Positions 1-14,501 of a stretch of DNA of 64,000 nt are shown here, in pieces; position 1 is the stretch's first letter, and each line of letters begins with the position of its first letter. Origin of the DNA: Tillus elongatus (Eukaryota > Arthropoda > Insecta > Coleoptera > Cleridae); the NCBI GenBank assembly GCA_964006375.1, contig OZ023265.1, positions 151,194,769 through 151,258,768 on the forward strand, written 5' to 3'. The notes below the pieces were generated by a model, which had not been told where the DNA came from, made no database searches, and saw only the letters and a program-made list of their open reading frames with translations. The position numbers were made by a program, and so were the translations under genes.

Positions 1-114
1 GAACAGGCCAGCAGAGTTGAGAATATTACTTTATGTGTTGACGAACGTATAAAGCAGGTAAAAGACGACATCTTCCTGCAAGTAGAAAGCAGAGTAAGGG
101 GTATCAGCGACGAT

Positions 115-1975
115 GTGCATGACAAGCTGACGGAAGTACAACAAAAAGTGCATTCACTAGAAAAGAAGTGTGAAACTCTAGCCAAAGGAAACAGCAGACT
201 CGAAGATAGCCCGGTCGTAAGAATTAAGGTCCTCACATTTAATGGCTCAGTCCCATGGGGTATTTATCTACGCCAGTTTGAAGCCGCTGCTACAGCAAAT
301 GGTTGGAGCGAGAGAGAGAGAGAAGGCGACCTCGTTAATAGTATCTCTCAGAGGAGATGCGCTCCAAGGTATTCCCAGGGAAGAACCGTTGAGTTTTGAC
401 AGCATTAAACATCAATTAGATATGAGGTTTGGTGACCAGCATTTACAGCAGCTGTATCGATTGCAGTTGAAAAATCGTTGTTAGGAATCGGGAGAAAGTC
501 TCCAACATCTCCAGGCCGACGTTGTCAGACTGACATGATTAGCCTACCCCATAGCTCTGATAGAGTTTTTAAACCAGCTGTCGCTGCAAACCTTCATTGA
601 CAGATATACAGACACGCAACAGGCGCTGAGGATGGCGAGACACAAAACTTGAACGATGCTTTCGCACATTCCTTGGAGTTTGAAGCGGTAAATCAAGCGT
701 CAGAATGTCATGTGGAAGTTTGCAGTCTTCAAGTCCAAGAAGAAAATAAAGCAGATCCATCCAAGATCATGCAGCTACTGGAGAAAATAGCAGAACAAAT
801 AAGGCCGACGTCTCATGGACACCCAATAAGAGCTCACCGTGCAAATGCCTTGCGCTGCTGGAACTGCGGCAAGGTGAGACATATAAGAGACGAATGTTGG
901 GCTCTAAGATCACGCGCAAGGGAGAAAGTGAAGCTAAGGCCGGTAACCATTTCTCAGGTTTGCGATTCTGGCAGCGCTCGCATCGTAGACGGATACGTAA
1001 GCGGTAATAAGATCCAGATGGTCGTCGATACAGGCGCACCTAGGACGATTATTCACCGCGGCATGGTTCCAAGATGGCGAGTAAAAGAGCCAGACAGAGT
1101 GTACAGAGTAAATGCAGCCGGTGGTGATCGGATCCAAGTATTTGGCGAAACTGACGTCGAGCTGCAAGTTGGGACATGGAAGGCAAAGCAGACATAGTCG
1201 ACGCCATATCAGACCCGATTATAATTGGCTTGGACATACTTCAGGGTCAGTGCGCTAAACTTGATCTTGGCAGTAACATCCTGACTATCGGCGGTGAAGA
1301 AATAATAATGTCGCCTGGCAGTAACCTGGTAGTGCGGAAAATCACCATAGAGGAAAATGGCAACGCCTGCCGTGAAAGTGCCATTCCAGTGAAGAGGAAG
1401 AGACGACCCAGTTACCGAGTCAGAAGCAAGTGGAGAAGAAAGTATGAGAGAAATACAAGACGAAGGGTGCAAAGACCATGTAAATGTGAAGCCAACTCAG
1501 AAAAAGGCCAGTAAACACATTTGTTGGAACAGAGCCGATGTCGAAAGGATGAATAGGGCCCGCCAAAATATTTGTGCAAGTAGAAACATCAGAACAACAG
1601 CAACTACACGGAAGAACCAATACTACCTAAGAATTTCGCTTGAAGGAAGCCCCGACATATTGATGAGAAGGAAAACCATCCACTCTGCTGTCGGAATGCA
1701 TATACGAATAGAAAGCGACCGCATGAAGACCCGTTTTGACGTGCGAGCTTATTCAGCTCGCCTTAAAGAAGGAGATCGTGTGTGGTTTTACAATCCAGTA
1801 CGACGCAAGGGACGGGACAGAAAATATGGGAAGGTACTTATAAGGTGGTCAAAAGGATCAATGACGTTGTTTATCGCATTCAGAGGAGCCCGAAGAGCAA
1901 GATGAAGGTAGTCCACATGCACAGACTTACGCCATACCAAGAAATGTCAGAATTCGACCGGGACGATCGAATCTA
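115..1975 (+). pseudogene. Ty3/gypsy gag-pol remnant with large internal deletion
   Basis: Broken coding remnant of an LTR retrotransposon. Gag-like sequence is split over two frames (about 115-484). A CCHC zinc knuckle (CX2CX4HX4C, begins CWNCGK) lies near 857-898, followed by an aspartic protease with the VVDTGAP active-site motif near 1021-1041. After a frame change near 1180 comes the protease C-terminal motif IIIGLDIL. The sequence then passes almost directly to the C-terminal tail of an integrase (about 1720-1975; RMKTRFDVRAYSARLKEGD, then VVHMHRLTPY in another frame). Reverse transcriptase, RNase H and the integrase DDE core are absent. The zinc knuckle, protease and integrase tail are the usual gypsy order, so the gap is an internal deletion. 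Several frameshifts and stops make it non-functional. The 5' end lies outside the window. Confidence 0.85.
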
Positions 1976-1987
1976 AGAGGGGGGCAG

Positions 1988-2355
1988 TGTCACAGAGAAT
2001 AGTCTGGAATGACATTTCTTGAATAGACTAGAAGTAACAGGTGTAGAATAGTGTAGAGGGTCTAGAATCTCTATGGACGGTATAAATAGACCAGCGGTGC
2101 GCAGAGTAAGTTGGTTCAGTATTGACTCAGTGTGGTGGAGAAGTGATCATAGAGTATTAAGCAAGTCAGCAGTAGGTGTTGGTGTTTAAGAAGCGATCAT
2201 AGAAGGCGAATAGTGAAATACAGTACTATGGACATTTAATAATAGAGATAAATATTTTAGTTGATACTGGTGTTGGAAAATAGTTGCTAATAATAAATTA
2301 GTAGTTTGGAAAGCTGTGTTTGGTTAGTCAAAGAATCCAGAACCCCGTACAACGT

Positions 2356-2359
<4 letters not shown>
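1988..2359 (+). repeat. Probable 3' LTR of the gypsy element
   Basis: A purine-rich tract (about 1975-1984) follows the integrase tail, and the next sequence starts TGTCACAG and ends GTAACA, matching the TG...CA rule. A TATAAA box lies near 2080, as expected for an LTR promoter. The right edge is uncertain because an (AT)n tract follows immediately. No 5' LTR is in the window for comparison. Confidence 0.6.
2078..2088 (+). promoter_or_regulatory. TATA box in LTR
   Basis: The sequence GGTATAAATAG lies about 90 bp into the LTR. It is a typical core promoter position for gypsy-type LTRs. Inferred from sequence only. Confidence 0.4.

Positions 2360-2441
<82 letters not shown>
2360..2441. repeat. 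(AT)n microsatellite
   Basis: Pure TA dinucleotide run of about 80 bp directly after the LTR end. Unlike most (AT)n tracts here it has no recognisable Helentron-like flanks. Confidence 0.95.
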
Positions 2442-2444
<3 letters not shown>

Positions 2445-3205
2445 CTTAATTTGTGAAGTAGATAACTATTGAACGGAGCTACTTTGTAGTTAAATAAATA
2501 TTTACTATACAACAAAGATGTAGCAGTAGAAGTCTTGACTTTTTTTACAAGTATTGAAAAAAGAACTAAGTTCCTATATTCAGTTACTTGTTGTTTCGCG
2601 GTGACTGAGTTTTTACCAACTTTTCTGGTTGTTTAAATCCCTAAAAGAAGATAGAAAATCAAAGGTGACAGAAAAAGCTTTACAATACTTACTTATACTA
2701 TTAGTTGCGTAATCAATAAATTCTACTTATTCTAGATTGGCAAACTAATAACATACGTTGCAATTTAATCAATACATGTTCCAGTGTCCCAGAGTCTAAT
2801 GTAACTTGTATTTCTGAGTCACTATATTCTGCTTCCAGTCAGGTACACAACTTGCCTTTCCAGGTTAATGAAAATTTGTGGTTCTTTGCACGTTTGCCGA
2901 AAAGTTCTATAAGTTTTTGAACACGTCCATGCCGAGGTGTTACGGGACATTCATAACAATGTTATGTGCCGCTAAATCAGTAGGTTACGTCCTGACATTG
3001 TTACTTTATGGCTACTTTGTGATTCAGAAAAGTTTTTAGATATCAGAATTATCTTCTGGGGTACCATTTGCTAATATCACTAAGTTTATAAGCTGTAAAT
3101 GCAAAAATGAGCTCAGGTACGTACGGTTCTTTTTGTCTTAAATAAAGTGAGCCCATTATTATGTTTAGTAGATTCCTTTATTAGTGCACGCCTGTGTTTG
3201 TATGA
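2442..3205. other. No recognisable feature
   Basis: AT-rich sequence without convincing coding potential or a repeat shared elsewhere in the window. It lies between the (AT)n tract and the left terminus of the element starting at 3208. Confidence 0.5.
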
Positions 3206-3489
3206 TACCGGGTGCTCCATGATATTTTGACCATTTGTAAACTTATATAACCTGTAAAATAACTGATCTAAAGAAATGCGGTTTTCGCCAGTATTCTTTT
3301 TATTTTTATAAGTTTTTTTTGGGTATCTATCTTTTTATACTCACTTCCGCTTTAACTGGAAATGACAAAATGTATTTTTAAGGGTAGGGCAACTTTGTAA
3401 TCTTAAATGGAACACCCTGTAGATTTATTCACAGTTGAAAAGCCTAATCTTTCTCCTTTCCAAAAAGGCCATACCTGTTACTAGTTACT

Positions 3490-4755
3490 AAAATTTCTTG
3501 AAAAACACAGTATAATCCACTTAAGGCAGTATGAATTCCGTCAGCGCAGATCAACTGCCGACCTCCTTTCCTTTGTCACCCATTCTTGAAACAAGTCTAT
3601 GACATTACACGGTAAATCCCAGATTGTCTCTCTAGACATACCCAAAGCATTCGACCAGGTCAGGCACGCAATGCTGCTTAATAATCTTTCGGCCTATGGC
3701 CTACCATCAAAACTCTGTACCTGGACAGCAAATTTCCTCTCCAACCGTAACATTTCTGTTCTGGTGGATGGCCATTCCTCTAAACTGTATCCAATAAACG
3801 CAGGAGTCCCTCAAGGTTCAGCTTTAGCCCCTACTTTGTTTATTCTCTACATCAATGACCTTCTCTCTAGCACATCCAACCCAGTTCACAGTTACTCGGA
3901 CGACAGCACCCTCCACTCAAATATAAAATATTATAAGCCTGTCTCTTTAGCCCAATTAGATGAGGATCGCAGACTCATGGAAGTAGAAATCTTGTACAAT
4001 TCAACTCCACCAAATCTCAGTCTTGCTTTCTATCTCATAAGAGATACACCAGCCCTAGACCCATCACAATGAACAACCAAGTTATTCAAACTAATGAGTC
4101 CTTTTCACTTGTTGGCATTTCTGTGGATCGAAATCTCAATTGGCACCAACATGTCACATCAATTGCAGAAGCGGCTACTAAGAAATTAGATTTCCTCCTC
4201 CGGGCTCGCAAATACTTTTCACCAGCTAATCTCTATACCTTATATACTTCACAAATAAAGCCAAATCTCGAATACTGCTCCCACATCTGGGGTGTTGCTG
4301 CCGCTTCTACACTCGCTATCCTGGACTCCATTTAGAAGAGAGCTATACGTCTCATCGGTGACCCTACCCTCACCCAATGGCTGCCATCCCTTGCCCATCT
4401 ACGTGCCGTTGCTGACCTCTCTCTCTCTCTCTTATAGATATCCGCACGGGCGCTGTTCAGAGGAGCTTTCTTTTATAGTTTCTCCACCTGCTGCCCCCAA
4501 CAGGTCTACCAGGGGAACAGAGCGAATGCACCCTTTTACTGTCCAGGTCACCAGACATAAAGCATCTTATTATGCCCGCTCTTTTGTCCCGAGGACTTCC
4601 AAGTTGTGGAATTCCTTGCCGGCACATGTTTTTCCTTCCCCTCCGAACCTCCAAAACTTCAAGTCCATAATTAACAAGTTGCCTCTTTCCTCCTTGTCGA
4701 CACCCACGGTACGATAGTCTTTAGGCTGTAAGCCCTCGTGGTGTGTTTTTGAAAT
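3490..4755 (+). pseudogene. 5'-truncated non-LTR retrotransposon (LINE), RT and C-terminal part
   Basis: Reverse transcriptase remnant. The first recognisable codons (about 3540-3600) read like the RT segment preceding motif A. Motif A is recognisable as SLDIPKAFDQV, motif B as AGVPQGSALAPTLF, and motif C appears as YSDDSTLH where YADD is usual. A frame change near 4070 leads to the post-RT region starting MNNQVIQ, then a third frame from about 4300. The 3' end (about 4720-4755) ends near GAAATATA. It interrupts the inverted terminus of the Tc1/mariner-like element. A second, minus-strand copy of the same family is at 49168-49870. The clade is uncertain (CR1/Jockey group by motif style). Confidence 0.8.
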
Positions 4756-5007
4756 ATAAGTTATTGTAGAGAGTGATGGTTTTACAAGCCTTTAAAATAA
4801 ATATTACGTTTTATCTGACATCTACGAAGAAAGGAATGTTTCGCAAAGTCGACTTTGGAAATTAAAGACAGCAACACTGGCAAACGTCGAATTAGTTTAA
4901 TGACAAACAATAACATTTTATTTGAATTGCTACGTACGATAAAATACATGTCAAACTCGGAACAAATCGAATACCTATTGAAAAATAAACAAAAGCATAA
5001 CCATGAC

Positions 5008-6383
5008 TTATAAAATATGTTCAAAGTGATGTCCATCAACTTGATGTCATAGCTTGAACTTAATTTTTGGTGATGTTAAAAACACTTCTAATATTTTCTT
5101 TAAGTTGCTCTAAGTTTTGGGGACCTGACTGTAGCACCTGTCTTCCACATACGCCCATATGAAAAAGTCTGGAACTGTGAGTTCAGGGGGTCGAGGTGGC
5201 CAAGCTATATGACCTTCTCTCCCCATCCAACGATTTCCAGATGTTCAGAGAACAGGATATGTCTCCAGAAGGGCCGTTATAAACGTACAAACATAAGGGT
5301 TAAAAACACTAAAATAATAATTAAAAGTAGTTCAGTTTAATTCTTTAAGCAAGCAATGTAAATATTGCAATTAATTAGAGGTCAGCATTGTATCGATTGA
5401 CATTGAAAATATCACATTCGGTATGTAAACAGTAAACAAGTAACTTGGCAAGATATAGCGGAATGTTGCAGTCAGCAATTCGGAAGGTCGTAAAACTAAT
5501 TAAGAATCAAATTAGTGTTATTGTTTTGTAAATATAAGAGATTAATTTTAGTGAGTCAAAATCAGTTAATTAAATACATTTTTACAATGTAGACGGTTAA
5601 AATTAGATTGCTTCAGATATAAGTCCGCGATACTTGTAATTTAAATCATGTAAACATAAGACTGTTGAATTAATAGTCACCATGTTACAATCTACGTAAG
5701 TTCATTTTGTTAGTTAATAATATTACTGTTAAGTTTTGTGAGTTAATATAGTTTACATTATCCCGTTACCTATGTCTATATATGTGCCTAGTTCGACGAT
5801 TTTATTCCTATAATTAACCTCCGCTCCCTTAACAGGTGGCATTCAGTGCGTCTCTGGTTACTGCAGAATAATGAGGTGTAGCATCATCCTGTTGAAAATA
5901 GACTATCCCCAACAAATTATTTTGTTGAAGTTGAGGGCAAACGAAGTTTTCTAACATGTGTAGATATGATGAAGCATTTACAATAGGATGGTTGAAAAAA
6001 AAAGGACCGTATAATTTTTGTTTTGATACCGCACACCAAACTGTACATTTCGGAGAGGATCTGACGTACTGAACAAAATGTCTGGGATTATCGGATGACC
6101 AAATTCTACTATTATGCTTATTTACCTTACCATTTAAGTGAAACGATACTTCGTCGGACATAATTAGATTATCGAGAAAATGCATATATCTTCTAAGTAA
6201 ATTACGAATTATTGCACAAACTGTAATCGTTTAGGAAAATCAGTTTCCTTTAATTCTTGATAGTACTAAATTTTATAAGCATTCAAGTTTAGTTATTTTT
6301 TCATAACAGTATGAACAGTAGTTTTCGGAATACCTGTTGCAGATGAAAATTTTCTGGTTGATAACGTAGGATCACTTTCTGCT

Positions 6384-6384
<1 letters not shown>
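5008..6384 (-). pseudogene. Tc1/mariner-superfamily transposase remnant, interrupted
   Basis: Minus-strand DDE transposase remnant. The central part (about 6185-5835) contains MSDEVSFHLNGK with the first catalytic D/E region, TVWCAVSKQKLYGPFFF, and the second aspartate in FQQDDATPHYS. The C-terminal part (5241-5008) contains RWMGREGHIAWPP, then PPELTVPDFFIW where SPDLTPLDFF is usual, and ends HHFEHIL. The aspartate of SPD is replaced by glutamate, so the third catalytic site is probably lost. A 593-bp repeat splits the gene at 5242-5834. Helix-turn-helix remnants occur upstream (6190-6383) and are cut by a Helentron-like insertion at about 6384. Stops are present. Confidence 0.8.
5242..5834 (+). 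mobile_element. Solo-LTR-like repeat, copy 1
   Basis: Begins TGTTCAGAGAACA and ends TTAACA. A diverged copy with the same start lies at 17784-18322, defining a roughly 540-590-bp repeat with TG...CA ends, as in solo LTRs. It has no coding capacity. It sits within the transposase remnant exactly at the join of two coding pieces that stay in frame when it is skipped. No clear target duplication is visible. Orientation is arbitrary. Confidence 0.5.
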
Positions 6385-7900
<1,516 letters not shown>

Positions 7901-8949
7901 CGGGACGCAGCAAGTGCGTTATGGTAGTGAATTTTCATAAGAATTGTACACTGTTACCAAGATATACTATTAAAACTAATTCTTAAAATTTAAATAGAGG
8001 TTTTATATGAACCTACTAAATTCAAATTTGGTCTTAGATATAATATGTAAATACTGCAAGTGTTTAAAAAAAAATTGTGTTACAAATTTCATTAAAGTTA
8101 CAAAAGTCTTTCAGAAAACAATTAATTATTTACAAAGGGAATGTACCTGTCAAATTATAAATATGACAGGTATTTTTCCTTATTAATTGTTTGGATGGTT
8201 TTGTTGTATCATCCAGTTTTTGCAAACAATAAACAACAAAAAAGGTTTTTTAAAATAAATTTGTAGTTATCCGCGAAGCTCATTTTGTTATTTTTCTTTA
8301 ATTTATTACTCACGTGCGTTTACATAGGTGTTACTATGGTTCAAGATTGAAGATGCTTGCTTAATGAGAAATTTATTGAGCTCTCGTATTTGAAATATTT
8401 TTACGAAAATTTGCTACCATAACATAATAAACCTTTTTTGTTGCTTACTGTTTGCAAAAACTGCATGGGTTGACTAAAACAAAACCATCCAAGCAATTAA
8501 TATGGAAAAATACCTGCCATATTTATAATTCGACAGGTACATTCCCTTTGTAAATAATTATTTTTTTCTGAAAAACCTTTGTAACTTTAATAAAATTGTA
8601 ACACAATTTTTTTAAGACACTTGCAGTACTTACATATTTTTATAATTCGACAGGTACATTCCCTTTGCAAATCATTTATTTTTTCTGAAGAACGTTTGTA
8701 ACTTTAATGAAATTTGTAACACAATTTTTTTAAAGGCACTTGCAGTACTTACATATTATATCTAAGACCAAATTTTAATTTAGTAGCTCCATATGAAATA
8801 TAAATTTTTTCAAATAATCGCTAACTGGGACTCTAAAAACGATCTCCAAGGTACATTTAAATTTAAAGAATTAGTTTTAATAATATATATTACAAATAGT
8901 ATACAATTCTTATGAAAATTCACTACCATAACGTACTTGCTGCGTCTAG
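7901..8949. mobile_element. ~1-kb foldback element with Helentron-type 3' ends on both sides
   Basis: The left edge is GGACGCAGCAAGTGCG... and the right edge is its inverse, ...CTTGCTGCGTC. The arms (about 7901-8280 and 8285-8949) are inverted copies; for example the segment with GACAGGTA near 8166 reappears inverted near 8514. Within the right arm a segment is tandemly duplicated (about 8530-8640 and 8645-8760). The edges match the 3' terminus of the window's Helentron-like family, so the element looks like two such 3' ends joined head to head. No coding potential. Confidence 0.65.
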
Positions 8950-9002
8950 AGTTTTTAAAACTTCAATTACCCTGTTAAGTCTGTTTTCACCATTTGAAGT
9001 TC

Positions 9003-10347
<1,345 letters not shown>

Positions 10348-10562
10348 TTTTTTTCGCTCTATACAACCCGAATTCCAAAAGTTTGTATACCATGTTTTAA
10401 TTGAATTTTTTGTTGGAGGTTCCTTGTTAAACGTAATTCTAAATCGTCATTGAGTTGTTGTATAAGATTTAGTTTCAGCATAAAAGATTACACACTTAGC
10501 TTTTTCACCAAAAGTAAACATTCTCCTTACAATAATTCACGTGTCTGTGTTGTTATTAGGCT

Positions 10563-10970
10563 AATTTGACGTTTGCAAGTGCTGCTGTCTTTACATTCCA
10601 AAGTCGACTTCGAAACATTCCTTTTTTCGTAGATTTCAGGTAAAAGGCAATATTTATTTTAAAGGCTTGTAAAACTACCACTCTCTATAATAACTGTACA
10701 AGTATGGCATTTTTGGAAAGGGAAAAGATTGGGCTTTCAAACTATGAATAAATATACAGGGTGTTGCATTTAAAATTACAAAGTTGCCATATCATTGAAA
10801 ATACATTTTGTCATTTCCGTTTAAAGCGGAAGTGAGGATAAAAAGACCAGAAACCCAGATACAAACTTATAAAATTAAGAAGAAGACTGGCGAAAACCGC
10901 ATTTCTTTAGATCAATTATCTCAAAAGTTATATAAGTTTATAAAGGGTCAAAATATAATGGGGTACCCGG
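10563..10970. repeat. Right inverted terminus of the 3208-10970 element
   Basis: Inverted copy of 3208-3480 plus 4755-4905. It includes the block GGCGAAAACCGCATTTC and ends CCCGG followed by TA. Internally it contains CAGGGTGTTGCATTTAAAA, similar to the inner TIR segment of the element at 61231-63072. Confidence 0.7.
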
Positions 10971-11112
10971 TATAAGTTGCTTTTTAGAATTAAATTCAGT
11001 AGCCACAGAAGCAACTGAATTACAACAGAGATCCGGCGCAGAAACTGCTATGAAAGCAACATGTGTTGCAAACTCGAATCAGTGTTATCCCATTAGCATC
11101 TTAGATCCATAC
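10971..11112. other. No recognisable feature
   Basis: Short unassigned spacer between two elements. Confidence 0.4.
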
Positions 11113-11155
11113 GTTTTGTGAATTTTCGTAGAAAAAATTCACTAATTGAGAGATC
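11113..11155 (+). mobile_element. Helentron-like 5' terminal fragment
   Basis: Only the 5' hairpin (GTGAATTTTCGTAG ... AAATTCACTAATTGAGAGATC) remains, joined directly to a sequence related to the 52.6-54.2 kb PLE-type repeat. Confidence 0.55.
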
Positions 11156-11370
11156 ACTCTAATGAGAGCGAAACTGGTATGCGTTTCAAATTATGGTCAG
11201 TATGCATCTAGCCTTACATAAATTGCCCCTATATTAGGGAAGAAAGTACCAGTACAAACTTGTTGGTTGGTTGTACATAGTCTCTATTTATAACATTTTG
11301 TGTTTATTCGTTACGCAACGATATGGCGACCCAGTCGCACATCTCACAATGTGATAGACCAAATAAAGAA
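11150..11370 (+). mobile_element. PLE-type terminal repeat fragment (family related to 52.6-54.2 kb)
   Basis: Contains TCTAATGAGAGCGAAACTGG, matching the 3' half of a hammerhead-like motif at 52619-52664 (minus strand), then GCATCTAGCCTTACATAAAT and CCCTATATTAGGG as in 54040-54075. The CUGAUGA half of the motif is missing at the junction with the Helentron fragment. Confidence 0.45.
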
Positions 11371-11641
11371 AAAATATAATTCCTGTAGAATATTATAACA
11401 ACCTAGTTCAAAGCACTACACGCCTGAAAATTTTGTTGAAAGTTTTAATACTTTTTTACTTAAACATTGCCATAGTTAAGGTAGACCTCATATCCATTTT
11501 AAAGAAAACGTGATCAGTAGTAAAAGTGCATAGACGAATAAGGTAAAATATAATATAACATCGATACCAACCCAATTAATTTTTACATAAGAGAGGTACG
11601 ATGTTTCTGGTTACGATGTTGGTTACGTTTTTCTATTAATA
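11371..11641. other. No recognisable feature
   Basis: AT-rich spacer with no gene or shared repeat recognised. Confidence 0.4.
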
Positions 11642-11643
11642 TA

Positions 11644-14249
11644 CAGGGTGTCCCTCTAACAATGGGCCAAACCCATATATTCGGATAGAGCATCAAAAAT
11701 TAAATAGACTTTCATCAATACGTTTTGTCCGATTGTTGCTTGTTTTCGATATACAGTGTGTTAAATTTGACTTTGAAAAAAATTAAATCGCTCGTTTTTC
11801 TGCTAATTACTGGAATATTGATTTGGAACTGTGTAATAGGGGGTTATCGAGGATGTCGCTTCCAACCGTGATACCTATTTTGAGCTACATCATAGTTGGC
11901 GCCACCTACACTAAACCCGAATGTTTTACAGGGGCATAACTTTTTCGGTGATCAACTTTCTGCAAATCTGTTCAGAAAAACTGAAAACTACTAATTTTTT
12001 GTTCGAAAAAGGTATACTTAGTTGAAACTCATAAAGTGAGTGGTTACCGAGATATTGCGGTTTTAATAATGGTGTGCATTGAAAATCTCTCAATTTTGAA
12101 ATTTTATTAACATTATTATTATCACTAAATTATAAGAAAAAATTGACAATTATCGAACAATTCACTTAATAAGATTCTCAAAATGGCCTCCGCCTACTTC
12201 AATACATTTTTCTAGTCTCAACCCAAAATTTTGCCTCACCTTAAAAAAAGTTTGATAATCGTTTTTCAATATATCACTGGATTCGATTATTCTAGCCCAA
12301 AGTTCATCTCTGGAGTTACAAATATTCTTGTATATTAATTCTTTCAAGTGACCCCAGAGGAAGAAATCTAGAGGATTGAGGTCGGGGCTACGTGCAGGCC
12401 AAGGAAAATCTCCACCTCGACCTATCCATCGGCGCGGATAATTTTGGTTCAGAAATTCTCTGACAGGAAGTCCATAATGGGCAGGTGCCCCGTCGTGAAT
12501 GAACCATAATCTCCTGCGCACGTCTAGAGGTACATCTTCCAAGAGAATAGGAAGTTGATCTCTCAAGAAAATTGAATAATTCTCCACATTGAGCCTTGCA
12601 GGAAGTTCTACACGTCGCCTAGTATGCCACACCAGACATTAATGGAGAACTCATGTTGAAAATGGTGTTCTCGCGTCAAATGAGGATTGCTGCTGTCATA
12701 TGTGTGAGCATTTTTGAAATTGAAAACTCCTCTTCTTGTGAATGTCGCTTCGTCAGTGAATAGAATGTTGTTGAAGAAAAACGGATCGTCATTCTGATAC
12801 CGACGAATGCGTTCACAAAAATCCAATCTAGATAGAAAATCTAGAGGTAAAAGATTCTGCACTGGTGTGAAGTGGTAAGGATGTAACTTTTCTTTTCTGA
12901 GAAGTCTACCAATACATGATTTATTTATTCCAGTTGCTGCAGAGAGGCGTCTTACGCTTGTTTCCAGATCTTCTGCAAGGCGTACTAATATCTCTTCCTC
13001 TTGATCTACAGGAAGTCTTGGTCCACCAACTTCCGACTTCGAATTGAAAGAACCAGTTTCACCTACGAATACATTAGGACGAGATGATACGCATCCGTGT
13101 AACAAAATGTGTATTTCACGATTTTTCCAGCCCTTAGGTGTGAATTTTGTCAAAACTTTCGTTTCAGAAATAATCAATGGCAATGAGTGCATATTACTCT
13201 TTTACATACCTAATTTATCGTATAATCTTCTAAAGGTCTTGTGATCTGGTTGTCTACGACTAGGATATAATTCCAAGTATCTGGCGGCGGCTTGGTGGCT
13301 ACGGAAGTTTGATTGCGCATAAACGCAGATCATATCTCTCTTCTCAATATTGCTAAACTCATTATGGCGAGGCATTTCAGAAATAATAACTACCTACTGC
13401 TCTTAATTGAAAAACCATGTGCTTGTCAAAATTGACAGATTATGTTTATTGTGTTACGCAAATGACATCCCTATGAAAACGAAAAACAAAAGATATTTCA
13501 TCTACTTCATTGACAGTTGTTGAACCGGCCAATGAACTGCTATAGTTATTAGCGCCGTGATATGTCCACAGGAATACATCTTTTATTTGCCAAAAACATA
13601 CTTATTCTATGAAATCGAATTAAATCCAGAGAAACTGCCCAATTTTTAGGAATTGATTTAGAATTAGAAAATTATGATTAAAATACACCGACCTCAATCC
13701 TCTAGAATTTTCCATTGGGGTTACTTGAAACAACTGGTACATACACAATAATGTTTGTAACTCCAGAGATGAACTTTGGGCCAGAATAAAATTTCAGATT
13801 TGAGAGATTTTCAATGCACACCATTATTAAAACCGCAATATCTCGGTAACCACTCACTTTATGAGTTTCAACTAAGTATACCTTTTTCATACAAAAAATT
13901 AGTAGTTTTCAGTTTTTCTGAACAGATTTGCAGAAAGTTGATCATCGAAAAAGTTATGCCCCTGTAAAACATTCGGGTTTAGTGTAGGTGGCGCCAACTA
14001 TAATGTAGCTCAAAATAGGTATCACGGTTGGAAGCGGCATCCTCGATAACCCCCTATTACACAGTTCCAAATCAATATTCCAGTAATTAGCAGAAAAACG
14101 AGCGATTTAATTTTTTTCAAAGTCAATTTTAACACACTGTATATCGAAAACAAGCAACAATCGGACAAAACGTATTGATGAAAGTCTATTTAATTTTTGA
14201 TGCTCTATCCGAATATATGGGTTTGGCCCATTGTTAGAGGGACAGCCTG
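11644..14249 (-). mobile_element. Tc1/mariner-like transposon with ~460-bp TIRs and TA target
   Basis: Left end CAGGGTGTCCCTCTAACAAT and right end its inverse (one visible mismatch near the tip), each flanked by TA (11642-11643; 14250-14251). The inverted repeats extend about 460 bp (11644-12106 and 13795-14249) and look nearly identical. The right arm continues inward with an inverted, more diverged copy of 12293-12390, which is transposase coding sequence in the left half; relative to it the left arm holds an extra ~187 bp (12107-12293). A minus-strand transposase pseudogene (13375-12165) occupies the interior. Confidence 0.9.
12165..13375 (-). pseudogene. Tc1/mariner-superfamily transposase, nearly complete but broken
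   Basis: Reads on the minus strand from MPRHNEFSNIEKRDM at 13375, an insect-type N-terminal helix-turn-helix (YLELYPSRRQPDHKTFRRL), stopped after YDKLGM. It resumes through VGGPRLPVDQEEEILVRLAE and SIGRLL-like second HTH residues, to the first catalytic region ILFTDEATFTRRG, then WCGILGD. There a short deletion shifts the frame; the second frame (12632-12165) carries FIHDGAPAHYG (second Asp), RWIGRGGDFPWPARSPDLNP (third Asp) and ends GGGHFENLIK. From the second Asp to the Asp of SPD there are 36 intervening residues. All three catalytic acids are present but the stop and the frameshift inactivate the copy. The start was chosen by homology of the HTH. Confidence 0.85.
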
Positions 14250-14251
14250 TA

Positions 14252-14501
14252 TAAAAAGTCTGTACTCCAGTTCACTCAGGTAGTGTATACAAAATACCTG
14301 ATTATCAAAAACAAACGTTAAATATTTACAAGGATTCTGGTACAGAAAGAAAAAGAAAATAAAAGCGCATCGTGGCTTGAACGAGATCATATTGCCGTTT
14401 CGTGTTTACCACTTTAAAATTCGATTGGGGAAACCCTCAGACACGCTTTTATAAATACTTAAGTAACACTATAAAATTCTAATGTTTTTCTCCTGTTTCA
14501 G
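14252..14501. other. Presumed intron sequence upstream of exon
   Basis: Non-repetitive AT-rich sequence ending in a polypyrimidine tract and CAG directly before the exon. No coding sequence seen. Confidence 0.5.
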
